Part shown: piece after piece, positions 36,268 to 46,688 of the stretch
How the letters are laid out: the number at the start of each line of letters is the position of its first letter
Position numbering within the stretch: the first letter of the stretch is position 1
DNA from: Phialocephala subalpina
Taxonomy: Eukaryota > Ascomycota > Leotiomycetes > Helotiales > Mollisiaceae
DNA length: 64,000 bases
Reading direction: 5' to 3'
NCBI GenBank assembly: GCA_900073065.1
Contig: FJOG01000034.1
Location: 242,524 to 306,523, forward strand
Made by a program: the position numbers and the translations under genes
The notes under the pieces: generated by a model
What the model was told of the DNA's origin: nothing
The model's input: the letters and a program-made list of their open reading frames with translations, nothing else
Database searches by the model: none

Positions 36268-38500
36268 ATGCCTCGAGCGAAATATAGTGAAGATGTGCCG
36301 ACACTCGACGGTGAGAACATCTCCGATTCCGACACGGACAGCTTGTTCGATGACGAAGCAGACTCTGGAACCGATACCGACCTGGATAGCGTCCTAGCTG
36401 AGGAGGATAGTGACGACGACAACGATGTTTTCGACGATGAAGTTCGACATCCTCAGAGCACTATCGCGCTAAAGCTGCAAACCTCGATGTGCAGCGTCTC
36501 CGACAAAAGCGATACAGCCCCAAGACCCAGGCTCAGCTTGACCTGGCGAAGGAGCACTATGATCAGTATGAGCAATCTCAACTGCACTAAAGGGATTTAA
36601 CTGACCTGTGTTTCGCATTCAGATACTGCACTTTCCAAACCTGGGATCCGGCGAAATGCTACGACGAAATCTCACCCCAATTTATTCACGGCTTCCTGAG
36701 CTGGGTATGCGATCAACGACGAGGGAAAGGTGGCCGGAGGCGGCCAGGAATCAAATACGCAAGCTCACTGGAGACATTTTGGAAGTGCTACCTGATAGTA
36801 TATAAGGTTGAAACTGGGAGGAAGATTGATCCTATGATCCAAGTGAATGGTCAGGATATGAGCCTTAGTACACCTTTCTAGGGTTATGGTTCATGCTAAC
36901 GAGATCCTTAGGTTGTCAAGATCGTCGCAGTAGAAAAGGACCTCGATTTCACAAAGCGGCCGAGTGCAACCATATATGCGGAGGATCTAGCTGAATACGC
37001 GCGAGTCCTTCTAGCTACAACCGAGATGACTTTTGAGATCGGATGGCTCCGAGTCCAACTCGTCCTATTCTGTGAGCTTGCGGGTATCACAGGCAATCGA
37101 CCGGAGGCTCTGGTTGAGCTCCGGTTTCGATACCTTAAGTTGACCTTGATTCGAGATCCCGACAGAGGTGGTCCTCGTCTTTTTGTTGAACTGACGCCCG
37201 AGTTCACGAAACGATATCTCGGCTCAAAAGATATATACGTTTCCTTCCTTCGCCTCTAGCTACCCTAGTTTATTTTGCTGACCCGTGCTAGGAATGAGTT
37301 CAAAATCCCCGAGATTATCTACGATCCAACCCTTGTGCTCAGCCCGCATATCTTCCTCCTCGGTATACTCTTCAAGGCTCGTGCATTCAAGTCTCCGAGT
37401 ATTGATTGTCCAGAAAGGTTATATAGCCTCAAAGTCCTCAAGGGGCTTAATGAGCAGCCACTGCCGCTACGAGACGAGATGAACAACGAGTTCATCTTCT
37501 ATCAGGCGGTTCGTGAAGCACAAGGCGTTCGTGTTGCTCGCGAGCTGCAGCTCTCGTCTGGGTGGGTACAATACCGGATGAAGGTAGGTGGCGAGATCGC
37601 CGGCTTTGGTCAAGTGATAAGGCCTTACAACCTCCGGGATAGTTCAGCAAAAGGGCTGAATGAAAGTCGTAAGTGCTCGATCTTGCATTACTCAGGCCTT
37701 ATACTGACTTAAGGTCTTTCAAATAGCGGATATTAGCGATTCGCTTCAGAATAAAATCCTGCAGTATACAAGTATCGGCACTTTCTTGAAACACTACCTC
37801 AATGATATCAACGTTGACCTTCAGGGTGTGTATCGTAGGCTGGACACTCAAAAGGACCTGATGCGGTTTGCATGCTCCCTTCCGCGGAAGCTGACACCGG
37901 AACAATCTGCGTCTGTTAACGAGCTTCCATGTATCTTGAAGTTGCGCGAACGAGTCCACAACCTGTCCGACGCTCGGCTCGGGAGCCGGCGAGAGGAGCA
38001 GCACCAGAAGGTTATCAAACGACTCTCGAATGAGAAACAGCGGCAGCGGAGACTGCTCCTCAACGATATTGTGAAACGGTACAAGATGACCAGCCGGTGA
38101 AGGACAGCGAGCGGCAGCTTGCAGGCATAGTGGTCGATAAGGACACGCGAGACGCGTTGATCCGGGCAGACATGTCTCCAGAGCAGCTTGGCTTGATAGA
38201 CGCGATCCTCACCTTACCTGGGAAGTCACCAGAACAGGAACTGCAACGGAGAATCACGGCTATCAACGCGGTCACATTATACTGCGGCGTCGAAGAGGGG
38301 GCACCGTCTCGCCATGTTCGGCATGGTCCTCCCAGCACGGTTGTCTGTTCCCCGTGGAAGCCGCTGCGCCAGGTGCCGCTCTCCGCCAGGCGATATCTTC
38401 TATCAAGACCAACAAGAGGCCCAAAGTATGTTTTTGCTGTATTGGAAATCCGCACCTAACAATGCGCGAGAGGGTCGCTGGATCCTTGAAAACTACGACT
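36268..38500 (+). pseudogene. DUF3435 tyrosine-recombinase-like gene (Starship-captain family), damaged
   Basis: The start is MPRAKYSEDVPTLDGENIS, then an acidic Asp/Ser tract and RAKAANLDVQRLRQKRYSPK, typical of DUF3435 proteins. The core has a box I Arg in ITGNRPEALVELRFRYLKLT (Arg codon at 37098), the middle region IIYDPTLVLSPHIFLLGILF, a second Arg in YNLR (37635) and LQYTSIGTFLKHYL with the putative nucleophile Tyr at 37795. Canonical introns remain at 36566-36622 and 37669-37726. Lesions are many: a 1-bp loss near 36455, a shift near 38083 (RYK to DDQPVKDSERQL), another at about 38310-38350, two introns whose expected donors (about 36854 and 37232) read GATAT without GT, and the expected LQH reading LQY. 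The C-terminal zinc-like motif CFCCIGN survives at about 38430. It is a dead recombinase gene. Confidence 0.85.
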
Positions 38501-38840
38501 TTCAACGGTGGTGTAATGACCAGCAGAGCAGACTACTATGGGTCAAGGGCGACCCCGGCAAGGGCAAGACAATGCTGCTCTGCGGCATTATCAATGAGCT
38601 GGAAAAGTCAATGTCTAAGACAGGTATACTGTCCTATTTCTTCTGCCAGGCGACAGACTCGCGAATCAACCATGCTACAGCTGTACTGTGAGGGCTGCTA
38701 TACCTACTTCTCAAGTTCCTTGCAAGTCTTGGAAAGACCCTCGCAGGTGTATGGCTTCCATGTGGATTTGGGTATTTGTCCAACACGAGCTTCGAATTCA
38801 CCGTTAACTCCGTTCTCGATATGACTTGCAAGCTTGTGGA
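38434..38840 (+). pseudogene. NACHT-domain NLR fragment joined to the DUF3435 relic
   Basis: In a different frame from the DUF3435 C-terminus, overlapping it by some 30 bases, is NAREGRWILENYDFQRW, then LLWVKGDPGKGKTMLL with Walker A GDPGKGKT (about 38548-38571), then GILSYFFCQATDSRINHATA. A TGA at 38689-38691 interrupts ...ATAVL-GLLYLLLKF, where related proteins have Arg (CGA to TGA). Similarity fades by about 38730. Only the start of the NACHT domain is present; Walker B and any repeat domain are missing. The neighbourhood suggests rearrangement or nested insertion. The fragment differs in sequence from the NLR at 6-11 kb. Confidence 0.75.
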
Positions 38841-38861
38841 GCTCCTTGTTTGTTAGCAACT

Positions 38862-40358
38862 TTAATTCATCTTGCTTGGGAAAAGAAGCCGGAACAACGA
38901 GTTCTTCTTCGATGGCATCAGAAGCATCGACTGCTTGTGTTGCTTCGTGACCCGTGTATTTTTCTTCATGGTCGCAGCGGTGCCTCTCTTTCCGACTTCT
39001 GCATGGTCCTCATCGTTATCAGAAGACGACAAATCAGAATCCTCGATCAGAAATTTATCGGACTTCGCTGCCTTCTTAGTTGAAGAGGTCTTGGTCTGAG
39101 CGGTGGGTTTTGTAGTTAAACACAAGTAAGCTACCGAAAATAAGAAGAAAAAATAACCACATACCGTTACAAACCCACACACTCAACTTATCTTGCCAAG
39201 AATCGGCATGTTTTCTCTTAGGATCAAGTCGAACGTTGAGGTCAATGCCAAACGTATTTGGCATATGGAGCTTGACAATGTTCCCGGTCTCTCTGGGTTG
39301 ACAATGTGGCATACAGTTACTCTCCTCCAAGATCTCTGCTGATGTTGGAAGGCGGTGATGGCTGCGACGAACGAGATATGCCAGCCTGCTTTCCCAGACA
39401 ATACATGCAGGATTTAGGCAGTAAGAACCACAGATAGTTGATGCGTCACCGAACCCCTATGCAAGCAGCAAAAGGGACTCCTGGTCGGTCACAGTACCAG
39501 ACGCGATGAGGAAAACTCGAGAGAGGAGTGGGCGCCAGGTGTGCTCCTTCGCGCAGCCAATGCAGTAGGATCTGATATCGACTTCAACCTGCTCATCGCT
39601 ACGAGGGTTGATGATACACGAATCTATGTCCGCCTTGCCGAGATCCCGAAATGCACTAGCCAACTTTCCGATCTCTCGAAGTACATCAGAATTGGACATC
39701 AAGACGACGAAACACTCTGGGTTTTCCAATGCAACGTCTGCACGACCACCCGAGCGTTGAATTGAGTCCATATCAGTTGTATGTACGGGCGGTGGTGCGT
39801 CCTTTCTTGAGTCTGGCTTACGGCGTTTGGGGGCGGGCGAAGAGGGAAGCTCCAAGTTGGAGGTTGTGGACGGGGCGGAACTGGCGTTGAGCATGGCGAC
39901 GGTGCTTCTCTTGCTGCTGCGGGTGTTTCTACTAGGCGGTGTGGATGGAAAGGCAGATGATACACAAGACCAGGACGAGGGTTGACAGGTCAGGGAGGGA
40001 GGTCAGAGGAGTCGATGTCTTCGGCTGTGAGATCGACGACATCTGAACTGTTTCGGGCCTTTTTGGGCGGTAGGTCCGGGGTCGCCGGTTGGATCTTTCT
40101 CTTCGCCGACTTGGTGGGAGAATCGGACTTCACCAGTTGATTCTCACTCTGTTTGGCCTTCGAAACGTCCACAAAGCAAACTTGGACAGCCCGCTCCCAT
40201 GACTTTACGGTTCGTGTGCACCTAGTAACCATGGCGTCAATGTCCAAGCTTGTGACGTCCATTTCGTGTACTGTGTAGGAGATGGCGATTTCGATCGTAG
40301 CCAACTCTCCATAGGCAGCCCGAATATCGGCGATGATAGTAGCACAAGCTGTAGTCAT
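38862..40358 (-). pseudogene. Unrecognised multi-exon gene, probably damaged
   Basis: The 5' frame 40358-39990 (122 residues) has coiled-coil-like helices, a basic run (KSAKRKIQPATPDLPPKKAR) and VVDLTAEDIDSSD, which fits a SUMO-interaction motif. A second frame, from about 39960 through ATG 39894, includes a Pro/Ser/Lys-rich linker and FVVLMSNSDVLREIGKL. TAG at 39457-39459 interrupts it, but the same frame continues with GFGDASTICGSYCLNPACIV and IVKLHMPNTFGIDLNVRLDP to about 39168. After a probable intron, an acidic-basic tail (FLIEDSDLSSSDNDEDH) ends at 38862. I do not recognise the family. The nuclear-looking composition suggests a chromatin or DNA-associated protein; that is inference. Confidence 0.45.
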
Positions 40359-40539
40359 TGTGTAGGTCCGGTGTGGGTATTGTGGCGTCTGAAGAGAGAA
40401 CTCGTTGGCATTGGATGTGAGAGGCGGGTAATAGCGCGTTTACCAGACGGAGGAATGGTACGTAGGATAGGGTGGAAGTAGCCTAACAAGAGATGCATTT
40501 GTTAGCAGGGGTTGCTAGAGACGAAGGGCAACGATTGTC

Positions 40540-41110
40540 AAGAGAAAATAAGCAGAGGGAAAAGAAGTAGAGGGAAATAACAGGGATGCTTGTGGAGAGA
40601 CGACGCTCGCGTAACGGAGGGGAAATGCTGTGTTGGGATGCTCGTGTAGAGAAGAAGATCGCGTAAAGGAGGGGAAATGCTATGATGTGGCGGCGCTACA
40701 CCTCAGAAGCAAAGGAGAGGCAGAGAAGATCAACGCGAACTCGAGATGGTGATGTATGTGGAAGCGACGGAAAAAAAACTTTGGGGAATGTAAAGTAGGA
40801 CCATTGAGAACGGATATAAGGTGGAATGCAACTGCAGACAATGGCAGAAGGTAAGTACCGAGGGAATAATAAGGATGGTCGTAGAGACAATAAGCTCGTG
40901 TGATAGAGGGGAAAAGTTGTGTTGTAGCAGACGCCACACCATAGAAGTGAGGGAGGCAAAGAAGATCAACGCGGACTCAAGATGGTGATGTGTGTGGAAG
41001 CAAGGGAAAACTTTGGGACTGTGATGTAGGAGCACTGAAAAGGAACATAAGGTGGAGTGCGACTGCAGATAGGCATTGAAAACGAACGTAAGTGGAATGC
41101 AACTGTAGAC
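40540..41110. repeat. Tandem repeat of about 236 bp, two to three degenerate copies
   Basis: The motif around AGAAGATCAACGCG and GATGGTGATGTATGTGGAAG occurs at about 40715-40760 and again at about 40952-41000, a period of about 236 bp; the segment AGGGGAAATGCTGTG before it is a further partial copy. The copies differ by many transitions and small indels. Overlapping short frames on the minus strand are by-products of the repeat. Confidence 0.65.
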
Positions 41111-41450
41111 AATAGTTGGAAATACAAGGCCATGGTGCGGCGTGAGCCTTTAGGGAAGCGACTCGCGATTGTAATGTGAACAAAGGACGACCAAGTAAGG
41201 TGTCCTGAAACCACCAAGAAATGAGGTTGTTTATGAAGGTAAGAGTGATTGATTGTGGAGGGGAGGATGGGTAAAAGAAATGTAGGGGAGAAGTGGAAAT
41301 GTGAGCGACACAATATTGGGAATATGTGATTCTGAGGAAGGGAGGAAGGTATCCCGGCGAATCTACAAACACAGATTGGGTTGCTTGCGGGTATGGAAAT
41401 GATAGTGGAAGGAGTGGATGGGGGACCAACCTGAATACTGGTAGAGGCAA

Positions 41451-41797
41451 ACTTGATCCAAGACGACAAGGTGACGGTGGATCATTGTTGATAGGAGGGA
41501 TGTGGGGTAGTTTGGTCCGAGACGACAAGGTGAGGGTAGATTGTCGTTAACAAAAGAAATGTGGGGTAGCTTGGTCCAAGGCGGCAGGGGGTGGGTGGTC
41601 GGTGGTACGAAAGAGGTGGATGTGGCTTGGTCCGAGGCGACGAGGAGTGGATGGATTGTCGTTATTAGGAGAGATGTAGAGGTGGCTTGATCCGAGACGA
41701 AAGGTGAGAATGGGTTGTGGTTGATGGGGGAGAGGTAGAGGTAGCTTGGTCCGAGGCCACAAGGTGAGAATGGGTTGTGATTGATGGGGGAGAATTA
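41451..41797. repeat. Minisatellite of about 58-60 bp, six copies
   Basis: Units start with a variant of CTTGGTCCGAGGCGACAAGG and end with GGGAGAGATGTAGAGGTAG-like sequence. Starts are at about 41453, 41511, 41570, 41626, 41686 and 41744. The repeat makes the minus-strand frame 41547-41828 read as a Pro-rich peptide repeat. I see no sign that it is coding. Confidence 0.7.
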
Positions 41798-41799
41798 AC

Positions 41800-42305
41800 G
41801 CGAAGGGAGAGGTGGAATACCTGTCCACCTTTTCATGCCCCCAACACGCGAGGCTGACTCGTCAAGGTGACTTGTCGGGGGAAGGCGAGGTACAAAAATT
41901 ATTGTGGTAAAGCCGGGTATGACTCTAGGTCGTGGTTGTTCTGTTGGTGGGAGAGATTTGGAAGTGGACGGAGTCAGCGCCCCTTGAATTAGCGAAGCGC
42001 ATGATTCATGCAAACTCTTCTTTTTGAGAATCCCACCTCAACGTGATACTCCGAATCTCTTTTCACATTAAGCGAGGGCTACAACTCAACTGGCATCTAT
42101 GCTGCTACAAGTGGGTCAGTGAAGGATTCAAAAGACTATTGTCTAGCACAATGCAAAACGAGAGAAGAGAAGTCTGTGAGAAGCAACAGAACGAGAAAGT
42201 GTTACTCTGACTTGACGTTTGGAACTCGTTACGTCCTTCCTATGGCTAGACCTTCCGTGGGATCAATAATATATAAGCCCAAAATATTTCGAGAAAACGA
42301 GGGTT
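41800..42305. other. Gene-free stretch 3' of the interrupted secreted-protein gene
   Basis: No recognisable gene. A 94-residue frame at 42119-42403 on the plus strand overlaps the real minus-strand 3' end and is discounted. Confidence 0.4.
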
Positions 42306-42402
42306 CTAATTCCCGAGTCCATACCCCAGCGGCCCGATCTTGCCACCCACACCAAACCAATCCTCCGCCGACGGCTCATAAGCCACATTCGCATCACAAT
42401 TA

Positions 42403-44238
42403 AGTCAACACCCCCGGCTTTGGGCCACCCCCCCTTTGGGCCACCTCGCTTAAACCCCACCCACCCACTTTGAACCTTAATAACTTTTTTATTCTTCAAT
42501 TGTTATATGAGATAATGTAGAAGCTAATGTAGTAGCGTCATTTGAATCTAATGGTACAATTTCGCGATCTCCAGTTGCTATTTGCGCTCTCATAATGTCT
42601 TGGATGGTGGCAAACTTGGAATTTGGACTAGTCAGCACCTTCTTCCTTTTTCTAGGCTGTAGTTGTACTACCCTGTTCTCCAACTGTTTTATTCGAAGCT
42701 CCTGTTGTGCAATAACAATATCCTTTTGATCCAGACTCTTTGCAACACTTCTAAGAAGAGTTCTAGCAGTTGTGGGGTCGAGTGCGCCAAATCCCGTGAT
42801 TTGCCTGGCATGTTCTCGGACGTCAACACTTTTTTCAGGAGTCTTCCGCTCAATAAGTGATCCATCACGATTCTATTCGGGTACTTGAACGCCCTGGGAA
42901 GTTCTTGGAGTTGTATCGGCTGGCTTATTACTGTTTTCCAGTAATAATCGGCTCATAAGAGGCTTCGACATCCGAACCGGCCATAATCCTGATGCTGCCC
43001 ACCCTTGTTTACAGTTTGAAACTGTCAAAGCATCCTCTCGAGCTTGCTTATAGCAATTCAAGAAGTTTTGCTTGCCAATTGGGGTGGAATCGTTCTGTAA
43101 AGCCAGTACACCTAGTCGCTTTCGGTAAGCGTGCTTTAGGGGAGAGAATACAGATAAATCCAACGGTTGCAGCACATGAGAGGTATGTGGTGGCAAGAAC
43201 AACAAGTGGATATTGTTCTCGAAGTACTCCTATATAAATTCTGTAGTTTTATGACTTCTATGGCTATCTAGCATAAGAAGACGGGGCTCCCTAGGATTAT
43301 GTGGTGCAGTCTGAGGAATGAACACCTTTTTGAGCCACTCCACAGCAATAGCGTTAGAAGTCCACCCATTATCAGTTACATCGAAGTTCCAGCCTTCATA
43401 ATCATCCAACTTCACACCAAACCACTGTTGTTGTACTGATTTGCCCCTAAAAATAACAAGTGGTAGAAGTGCTTTCCCCATAGCTGATATGCACTCAATG
43501 AATGACGTCCAAGTTCTCGATCCTAGCTGCTTCTTCTGAATAAAGCGTTTCTGAGCACTCCCAACCACTAGTCCATTCTCCCCTTGACCTTCCATAATGC
43601 CTGCTTCATCCATATTCCAGCGGTTTTCGGCTTTGATAGCCTTGATGGCGGGTATCTCCAATTTTTGGAACCAATCCTTTATAATACTAGTGGTAGCGCC
43701 ATTAACCCGTATAGAATCGATCCGGTGTTGCTTTTTAGTCTTAAGAATAGGATTACGGCGTAAGAAGGTGCTTATCCATCGTTTTCCAAGTGGTGGGCTG
43801 TCATGTTTTGCAGCCACTATACGGCCGGCAAAAATTCGGATTTGTGCATGAGTAGGGCTTAAGCCTAGGGCCGTTCTGGACTAGGATTCAGTCTGTTAAA
43901 CGTTGCTCTTGAACCGGAGAAAGCTTCTGATAAAGTTGGGCACCTTCCGATCGAGAAACGTGGCCCGCTATTCTATTCTGAAGAGTGGTCCTTGGTGGAC
44001 CCCAGTCTAGACTAGCCTGGCGCACTGACTTCCCATTTGCGATGTCATTAAGTGCATATTGAACGTCGTCTTCAGTATATTTGCGCTTCATAATCAAATC
44101 TATTAGATTCCCAAGTTTAAAAGAATTTTATTAAAAATTTGTTGAGATATTTGTGTGCAAAGTGGGGGTGGGGTGTCCGGCGGTGAGCTAAGCGAGGTGG
44201 CCCAAAAGGGGGGTGGCCCAAAGCCGGGGGTGTTGACT
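42403..44238 (-). mobile_element. Pogo/Fot1-type Tc1-mariner transposon, 1836 bp, TA target duplication
   Basis: Both ends carry near-identical inverted repeats of about 50 bp: the left starts AGTCAACACCCCCGGCTTTG at 42403, and the right end at 44238 is its reverse complement with one small indel in the C/G run. TA lies directly outside each end (42401-42402 and 44239-44240), the target duplication expected for this superfamily. The single transposase gene fills the inside on the minus strand. Length and structure fit fungal Fot1/pogo elements. Confidence 0.92.
42489..44097 (-). pseudogene. Pogo/Fot1-type transposase, inactivated
   Basis: The start is MIMKRKYTEDDVQYALNDIA with a helix-turn-helix region (ASLDWGPPRTTLQNRI) and a CENP-B-type DNA-binding part (GKRWISTFLRRNPILK). 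The DDE catalytic core shows RWNMDEAGIMEGQ (first Asp), LLMLDSHRSH (second Asp) and LQPLDLSVFSPLKHAYRKR (third Asp). The tail has a coiled-coil segment (IAQQELRIKQLENRVVQLQ). Lesions: TGA at 43888-43890 after RLTD where Trp is expected, a 1-bp frameshift near 43865, TAG at 43230-43232 between TTEFI and EYFEN, and TAG at 42873-42875 after VQVPE. The catalytic residues are still present, but the gene cannot make a full-length protein. Confidence 0.9.
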
Positions 44239-45315
44239 TATCCCTCTTCTGCAATCCCTCGCCCTCTCCCCACATCTCATCCCGCTTCGTAGGCGGTACC
44301 TGATACTGAGTACTCAAGTCGTTGAAGCTCACCACGTATTGCGTCAGGGGATTCGCCATATCCACACTAATCAGGGATGTTGGCGCTCCGAAGCCGCCAG
44401 CTTGCCAGCGTGCCTTAAGTGTGGGATATTCGTCGTTTGCCCAGATGAATCCGTACTTTTGCAGATTTGTAGGATCCAAGGAGGCGACGTAGATGGTGCC
44501 GCCGCAAATTTGCGCCATGGCGTTGGACATGCGTCCGAAATAGGTGGATTGTGCATTGGGTGGGTTGGGTGGCTGGTCAAGCAGAGGATTCAGCCAGCTG
44601 CCCTCTACGTACACTTCCCAGTAGTTATACTGGTTGGTGTTTTCGGCCGCTCCGCTAACGGTATTGCCGCCTGAATAGAGGTTCTTGATACATGCGTCAG
44701 TAATGGATCGTTGCGGGCAGAAAGGCTCAATTCCTGACTTACCCAAATAGTGACTTTGTTGCTACTGCAGGCCCAGTCAGTGGCGAGCTTGGAGAGGTTG
44801 GGATGCTCAAAGGTTCCGGAAGCCGTATCCTAGAGTGCCAGACGTTTAAGGTAATCTGAATGGTCCTGAACGCCGGTGTAGAAGACACAACGACTCTACA
44901 GCTAGGCTGTGGGTATTAGAATTTGCTGCTGTAGGAAGACTCGAGTCAGAGAATCCAGACTGGCGGTCTGATCGAGCAGCGCTGCTCTCATGCATCCCAA
45001 ACAGCTGGGAAGTTTGAACACTGCATCACCGACGACAGTGGTTGGAGCTCGTTTTGCGAGTGCTTTTTTTTCTGTGTCGTTTGGACGCCCGCCGTGCCAT
45101 AGTCTTTCAAGGAGAGCATCATCGTGCCAGGAGAAGTTCTTTTGGTAGTTTGCAAAGGAAACGTGATCTGCGGGGACTTGAGGAGCTCCGCTTCTCTCCT
45201 GGTCAAATTCGAACGAGCTGGAGACTTGGACCGATGGGCCGATATTCTTGGATTGTATTGGAGTGATGGATAATAGTAAAACAAATGGCAAGATTTTCCA
45301 CTTGAGCCAAGCCAT

Positions 45316-45483
45316 GATAATGTGGAAGTGACTGGTGCTCTGCTATACAGAACACAGAGCAAAGTGCACCTCAAGATGGCCTCAAACTCCCATCAACAGG
45401 TTGGTGTCGAGAAGTGGGGTGTATAATTCTACCCTGTGCTGCTATCGAAGCAGCTCCAGAAGCTTCCCCCCTTTCCCAAAATA
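45316..45483. promoter_or_regulatory. Probable promoter of the interrupted secreted-protein gene
   Basis: Short stretch upstream of the ATG at 45315, cut off at 45484 by a second transposon-like element. Any upstream regulatory sequence beyond this has been displaced by the insertion. Confidence 0.35.
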
Positions 45484-46244
45484 AGGTGACACCCGTACCT
45501 TTCGGACCCCCCCCCCCCTTATCGGACACTTTTTATAATTGAGTTTTATTCAACCAAAAATTTATATAATTATAAAAGCTTTTTATTTTATGTTTTCGAT
45601 ATATAAAAGTATAAGTTATTAAAATTTAAAATTATTTTAAAAACATTTCAATAAATAATATTTATTTTTATATTTTTTAAGAAATTTTATATATTTACGA
45701 ATTAAATTAAAATAAATTGATAAAAGAATTCAAGAAAAACAGCTAAATATACTTTATATCAAGATAAGCTATTATGTAATATATAAGAACTTTTTATTAA
45801 TAATGAAAAAAGTTTAATTAAAAATTATTGAAAATTTATATAAAAAAAACTTAAAATTTAAATTAAAAAGTAGCTATTAATAGAAATTTCAAATTATTAC
45901 AAATATGAGCCTGCACTAGTACTAGATACCTTTTAAAGAAAATATTAGCTTTTTTTATTAATATTTACAAAAGTTATTTGTAAATTTATAATATTTAAAA
46001 ATTTGTATTTAAATTATATATAAATTGAAAATTTCGATTTTCGAAGTTTAATTACTTGATAAGTAAAAATAAAATTCTCAAAAAAAAAATTTGTAACTTT
46101 TCTAGTTTATATATAAAGGATGCTTATTTTTAATTTTATCTATTTTTATAAACGTTTCGTAGAGTTAATAAAGGGTAAAAATCGCGATTTTTAGTGTAAA
46201 AGGTGTCCGACAGGGGGGGTATCCGGAAGGTAGGGGTGTCACCT
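45484..46244. mobile_element. Short TA-flanked element with inverted repeats and a RIP-degraded core
   Basis: The left end reads AGGTGACACCCGTACCTTTC and the right end, reverse-complemented, AGGTGACACCCCTACCTTCC. The match continues imperfectly for about 50 bp through a C-rich run and TCGGACAC. TA flanks both sides (45482-45483 and 46245-46246). The inside (about 45530-46190) is nearly pure A+T and non-coding. At 761 bp it is a non-autonomous or deleted Tc1-mariner-type element. Its ends have the same layout as the 42.4-44.2 kb element (AG..ACACCC then C-rich) but a different sequence. Confidence 0.85.
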
Positions 46245-46688
46245 TATCTCGGTCTTTACGATTGAGCCGAACCTTGGTAATGGGTAGTTGAATGTCTTCC
46301 CCCCTGGTATTTTGGTCAGCAAATTTGAGAATCATAATCTTACTATGCAGCGTTCCTAGCTAGCCGGAGTTGGGGGCAACCACTTCGAGGGATGTATGTT
46401 CCATTCGGTCTTTCGGACTCGACCAGCGAATGAAACATGATTGTTTACCAAGCTGGGTGATACCGATATCGATTGCTCAACAGACACCAATGCAAGCAGG
46501 GCTAAATTTCTGTCACCCGCGAACCCCACCCTGCCCTGTGCCTTACTCATGCAGCCGAACCTCGAACCGACGTGACATGGAGAAGTCAACATGGGTACGA
46601 CATGGAGGTGTGATAAAGACACACCCTATTTCCCCACCATGCTGTGGCCCCTTTGCCGCCACTTCCCCATTTCCGTCACTTAGGCTGC

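Larger units (their letters stand above)
42306..45315 (-). pseudogene. Secreted-protein gene split by a pogo transposon
   Basis: The start at 45315 gives a signal peptide MAWLKWKILPFVLLLSITPIQ and then a mature region with SFANYQKNFSWHDDALLERL. Further exons read ASGTFEHPNLSKLATDWACS, then after an intron with GTAAGT donor (about 44690-44750) NLYSGGNTVSG and YWEVYVEGSWLNPLLDQ. The reading stops making sense at the TA dinucleotide 44239-44240. Beyond the transposon the same frame resumes at 42400 as NCDANVAYEPSAEDWFGVGG and ends at TAG 42306-42308. Removing the element plus one TA joins the two parts in frame (KRD-NCD). A TAG at 44830-44832 in the middle part may be an additional stop or a splice acceptor. 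I do not recognise the family; it is a fungal extracellular protein of unknown function. Confidence 0.75.

Noticed and set aside
40680..41828. Several minus-strand frames with Pro/Leu/His-rich peptides
   Set aside because: They are translations of the tandem repeats and have no independent coding evidence.
33990..46250. A defined Starship element with boundaries
   Set aside because: A captain-type gene is present, but no direct repeats or target site can be fixed from one sequence, and the gene is inactive. Only the relic is claimed.
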